From assembly GCF_025318105.1 (NCBI RefSeq), contig NZ_JAOANI010000031.1, forward strand, positions 1-64,000: a DNA stretch of 64,000 bases. Reading direction: 5' to 3'. This stretch comes from Venatoribacter pacificus (GTDB lineage: Bacteria > Pseudomonadota > Gammaproteobacteria > Pseudomonadales > Oceanobacteraceae). A model generated the notes under the pieces. The model had not been told where the DNA came from, ran no database searches, and saw only the letters and a list, made by a program, of their open reading frames with translations. Shown piece after piece: positions 61,663 through 64,000 of this stretch. Within the stretch, counting starts at the first letter, position 1; every line of letters begins with the position of its first letter. The position numbers and the translations under genes were made by a program.

Positions 61663-62160
61663 ATGGACGTATCCAAGCGAAAGGAATTGTTTAGCGTTGC
61701 ATACCTAACGGCATTGGCGGCACAAGTGGGTTTAAACCACCAGGTGCCAACTGTTGATGACGATAGCATTGATCTATCTCTGATGGGGAAAGGTTACAAT
61801 GGTATCGTTCGAAGCCCCCAAATTGACATTCAATTAAAATGCACCTCCAAAGAGGTAATCGAAGGCGATTGCCTGAAATTTGATCTAAAACTTAAGAATT
61901 ACAATGACCTTCGTGGCGAAAACGTAGGTAATACACGTTATTTGATGGTTTTGGTTGTACCCGATGAACCGGAAGAGTGGGCAACCATTGGTTACGACAA
62001 TGTAACCTTACAAAACAGTTTCTACTGGACCTCACTTCGTTTTAACTCTGAAACTAGCAATATCACCAAAGTACGTATAGAGATCCCTGTATCTCAAAAG
62101 GTTACTTCCGAAACACTGCTATCGTTAATGGACATGGCAAGCAAAGGGGAATTTGTATGA
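61663..62160 (+). CDS. DUF4365 domain protein, PD-(D/E)xK nuclease-like
   Basis: A 165-residue protein. The DUF4365 core is visible: HQVPTVDDDSIDLSLMGKGY, then QIDIQLKCTSKEV, an acidic Asp followed by a QxK-type strand as in PD-(D/E)xK nuclease folds. VGNTRYLMVLVVPDEPEEWA follows. DUF4365 occurs in defence islands, usually beside other defence genes. ATG 61663 is preceded by GGGGCG; the open frame to 61576 is not used. Its last codons overlap the next gene (ATGA), so the two are co-translated. Codon use is more AT-rich than upstream genes. Confidence 0.75.
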   Translation: MDVSKRKELFSVAYLTALAAQVGLNHQVPTVDDDSIDLSLMGKGYNGIVRSPQIDIQLKCTSKEVIEGDCLKFDLKLKNYNDLRGENVGNTRYLMVLVVPDEPEEWATIGYDNVTLQNSFYWTSLRFNSETSNITKVRIEIPVSQKVTSETLLSLMDMASKGEFV

Positions 62161-63311
62161 TTGATAGTTCCCTTAAGGAAATTATTCACTCATTGCGCCC
62201 AAACCAAATGCTGGCATATTTAGCATCACAAGGCTGGCGTGAAGATGGTGCTATAGGTGAAGCCGCATCTGTTTGGCATCGTACCGAAGATGAAAATTAT
62301 GACTTTGAGATAATCCTACCGCTTAAATATGACCTGAAGGACTATGTACAACGCTCGTATGACCTGGTTAATGTTCTTGCCAAGTTCGAAAATCGTTCAT
62401 TTCGTGATGTCGTTGATGACTTAATTAATTTTCATGCGGATGTGATTAAAATTCGAGTTGTGCATAACGACGTTGAAAATGGATCTATTCCATTGAGTGA
62501 CGGGGTTTTACTTGTAGAAAAAGCGAAAGAACTATTAACGTCGGTCACTAAGTCAGCATTTAGTAAGCGCCGTCACTTCACTGGTGGTGTTTCCCAAGAA
62601 GTTATGGACTTCGTTGAAACTTTTCGTTTGGGGCAGACTGAGGTTGGTAGCTATGTGCTTAATTTGATAATCCCAGTTGATCGTACACCTACTGATGAGC
62701 AAGGTGATATAAATGAAATATCATTGACCAGAATCGTCACTCACACGCTTGCGCGTAGTTTGACTGCTATAGACGAATCTATTGCTAATTATCGTGATAC
62801 CCAAAGTGATCTGGCTTTTGAATCGGCTGTTGAGCAAGGTGTAAGTGCTAATTTATGTGATGCACTGGTCGGTTTAACAGGTGAAAAGGAATCTCGAGAT
62901 GTGAATATTACTATTTCATTATCTCGTACTGATAGTGAATGTCAGGATATTCCATTACAACATTCATTCAAATCCAATATTGTTGAATATTTGAAACGTG
63001 CTTCGGATTATTACAAAGAGAAGTATACCATTCACAATTACAACGTGTCCGGAACCGTTACTGGGCTGAAACATGAAGAAAATGACAACATTGGAACTGT
63101 AACCGTAGCCAGTATGGTTAATGGGCGTGAAAAGCATATAACTTTCGAACTGTCCGCTGAAGAATATTGGCAAGCACACCAAGCACATGGTAATGCTGAA
63201 GTTATTGAATGCTGCGGTGATTTGTATGTCTCTCCGCGTTCGGCCATGTTAGTCAACGTAGCTGGGTTTAGAGTACTTACCAGTGGTAACCTTTTTGATG
63301 ATGAAAGTTAA
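62157..63311 (+). CDS. unrecognised 384-aa partner of the DUF4365 protein
   Basis: No family recognised. Soluble, acidic, no signal peptide or membrane segment. N-terminal ~80 residues: LRPNQMLAYLASQGWREDGA, then VWHRTEDENYDFEIILPLKY, a wing-like strand-helix pattern. Middle ~85-250 is helix-rich with paired strands (KIRVVHNDVENGS, SYVLNLIIPVDRTPTDEQGD). C-terminal ~285-384: YTIHNYNVSGTVTGLKHEEN and KHITFELSAEEYWQAHQAHG, a beta-rich region. The 4-nt overlap with the DUF4365 gene implies the two products act together. AT-rich codons mark it as probably acquired. Confidence 0.7.
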   Translation: MIDSSLKEIIHSLRPNQMLAYLASQGWREDGAIGEAASVWHRTEDENYDFEIILPLKYDLKDYVQRSYDLVNVLAKFENRSFRDVVDDLINFHADVIKIRVVHNDVENGSIPLSDGVLLVEKAKELLTSVTKSAFSKRRHFTGGVSQEVMDFVETFRLGQTEVGSYVLNLIIPVDRTPTDEQGDINEISLTRIVTHTLARSLTAIDESIANYRDTQSDLAFESAVEQGVSANLCDALVGLTGEKESRDVNITISLSRTDSECQDIPLQHSFKSNIVEYLKRASDYYKEKYTIHNYNVSGTVTGLKHEENDNIGTVTVASMVNGREKHITFELSAEEYWQAHQAHGNAEVIECCGDLYVSPRSAMLVNVAGFRVLTSGNLFDDES

Positions 63312-63490
63312 CCTAGCGAGCTATATTGACAGTCAACGTTAAAAAGGTTATTGGGTCCGATTGCGGTCATTGAAGTCTCAGTCTGAAGTTTGATAGGCCG
63401 GTCATGATCAAGTAATACTACTGCAGTGTTCTGATTGTTGGTATGTATATCCCTGCAATAGTATGTGTAATGATGGGAGAATGATTTGTT

Positions 63491-64000
63491 ATGGATATTC
63501 TTAACTTTAAAGAGGTGCTTGAAAGAACTGAAAATATTGCTAGGTCGGTGCTTCTAGGTAATGGTTTTTCTAGGGCATGGAATAATAAAGTTTTTTCATA
63601 TGAAAACTTAAAAGAAGAGGTTAGATTTAAAGATTTTTCAGAGCAAAAATCTAGATTAATAAAGAAATTATTTGATGACTTGGGTACATTTGATTTTGAG
63701 AAGGTTATGCATGCTATGGAAATTAGCATTCATATTTCCAGGTCAAGGGCTCCAGAAGGTTGGTATCCGGTATTTGAGGCCTCGATATTTTCCGATATTG
63801 ACGTTCTTAAGAAGTCGATGGCTGATGTTATTGCCTCTGTGCATCCTGAAAGGCCATGTGAAGTTACAGATGCTCAATATATATGTGTTAGGAAATTTCT
63901 ATCTAATTTTTCTAACATATATACAACGAACTATGATTTGCTTCTATATTGGGCGAGAAATAAAAATTCATTAGAACCAAGTGGATTTAGTACAGATGAT
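63491..64000 (+). CDS. DUF4917-like protein with SIR2-like motifs, 5' part only
   Basis: 170 codons are open from ATG 63491 to the window edge without a stop. GGGAGA lies upstream. It begins MDILNFKEVLERTENIARSV and continues LLGNGFSRAWNNKVFSYENL, LFDDLGTFDFEKVMHAMEIS and FSNIYTTNYDLLLYWARNKN. GNGFS near residue 23 and TTNYDLLL near 150 resemble NAD-binding elements of SIR2-like proteins, and the DUF4917 pattern is consistent with this. SIR2-like proteins in defence islands often degrade NAD during phage infection. Very AT-rich. Separated from the 384-aa gene by ~180 bp, so it may be its own unit. Confidence 0.65.
   Translation, partial: MDILNFKEVLERTENIARSVLLGNGFSRAWNNKVFSYENLKEEVRFKDFSEQKSRLIKKLFDDLGTFDFEKVMHAMEISIHISRSRAPEGWYPVFEASIFSDIDVLKKSMADVIASVHPERPCEVTDAQYICVRKFLSNFSNIYTTNYDLLLYWARNKNSLEPSGFSTDD

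Noticed and set aside
63418..63729. 103-codon minus-strand ORF at the right edge
   Set aside because: It is opposite the DUF4917-like reading frame, which has family motifs and a ribosome site.
63672..63974. 100-codon plus-strand ORF at the right edge
   Set aside because: It is a shifted frame inside the DUF4917-like gene and lacks a start signal.

Overview
The window looks like chromosomal DNA from a marine, aerobic, lipid- or hydrocarbon-using gammaproteobacterium of the Oceanospirillales/Pseudomonadales type; a Thalassolituus- or Oceanobacter-like genus is my inference. The basis is the fadBA operon, a DUF1329/YCF48/MMPL cluster, three AraC regulators with the arabinose-binding N-domain, and a Pseudomonas-like nadK to pepN gene order. 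Most of it is moderately GC-rich housekeeping DNA. The last ~2.3 kb is visibly AT-rich and foreign-looking.

Layout. 1-5.9 kb: a possible transposase tail at the left edge, a diheme cytochrome lipoprotein, a MarC protein, and an MMPL exporter overlapping MarC tail-to-tail. 6-13.7 kb: dgt, a CorC/HlyC-type membrane protein, a nitroreductase / 59-aa protein / flavodoxin-reductase operon with a divergent LysR regulator, an alpha/beta hydrolase, and lepB. 13.7-19 kb: a thioredoxin-fold protein, a YheT hydrolase, an M6 protease with a GlyGly-CTERM tail followed by its likely rhombosortase, and a NUDIX hydrolase. 19-27 kb: two AraC regulators, an outer-membrane beta-barrel, a MaoC dehydratase, small unknown proteins and lipoproteins, and a ComEA-like protein. 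27-41 kb: topA, two unknown proteins, a PLP enzyme, then DUF1853, nadK, metallophosphoesterase, rhomboid, YeaC, DUF2797 and pepN. 41-48.4 kb: DUF1329, YCF48, MMPL exporter, membrane protein, AraC, and a tiny antisense-overlapping ORF.

48.7-49.4 kb holds six alternating tRNA-Asp(GUC)/tRNA-Val(UAC) genes on the minus strand, interrupted by a run of ten Ns. 49.5-57.5 kb has a tripartite-type RND pump with its adaptor, the ABC-F protein Uup, a small membrane protein, a cluster of REP-like repeats, and an all-helical secreted protein. 58-61.4 kb is the fadB-fadA beta-oxidation operon, with a PsrA/FadR-like palindrome upstream.

The best candidate for a poorly described system lies after the fadA terminators (61.6-64 kb). 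It has two overlapping genes, a DUF4365 nuclease-fold protein and an unrecognised 384-aa partner. Then comes the 5' part of a DUF4917-like gene, with SIR2-like GNGFS and TTNYD motifs, that runs off the window edge. Composition, gene types and position fit an anti-phage defence island.
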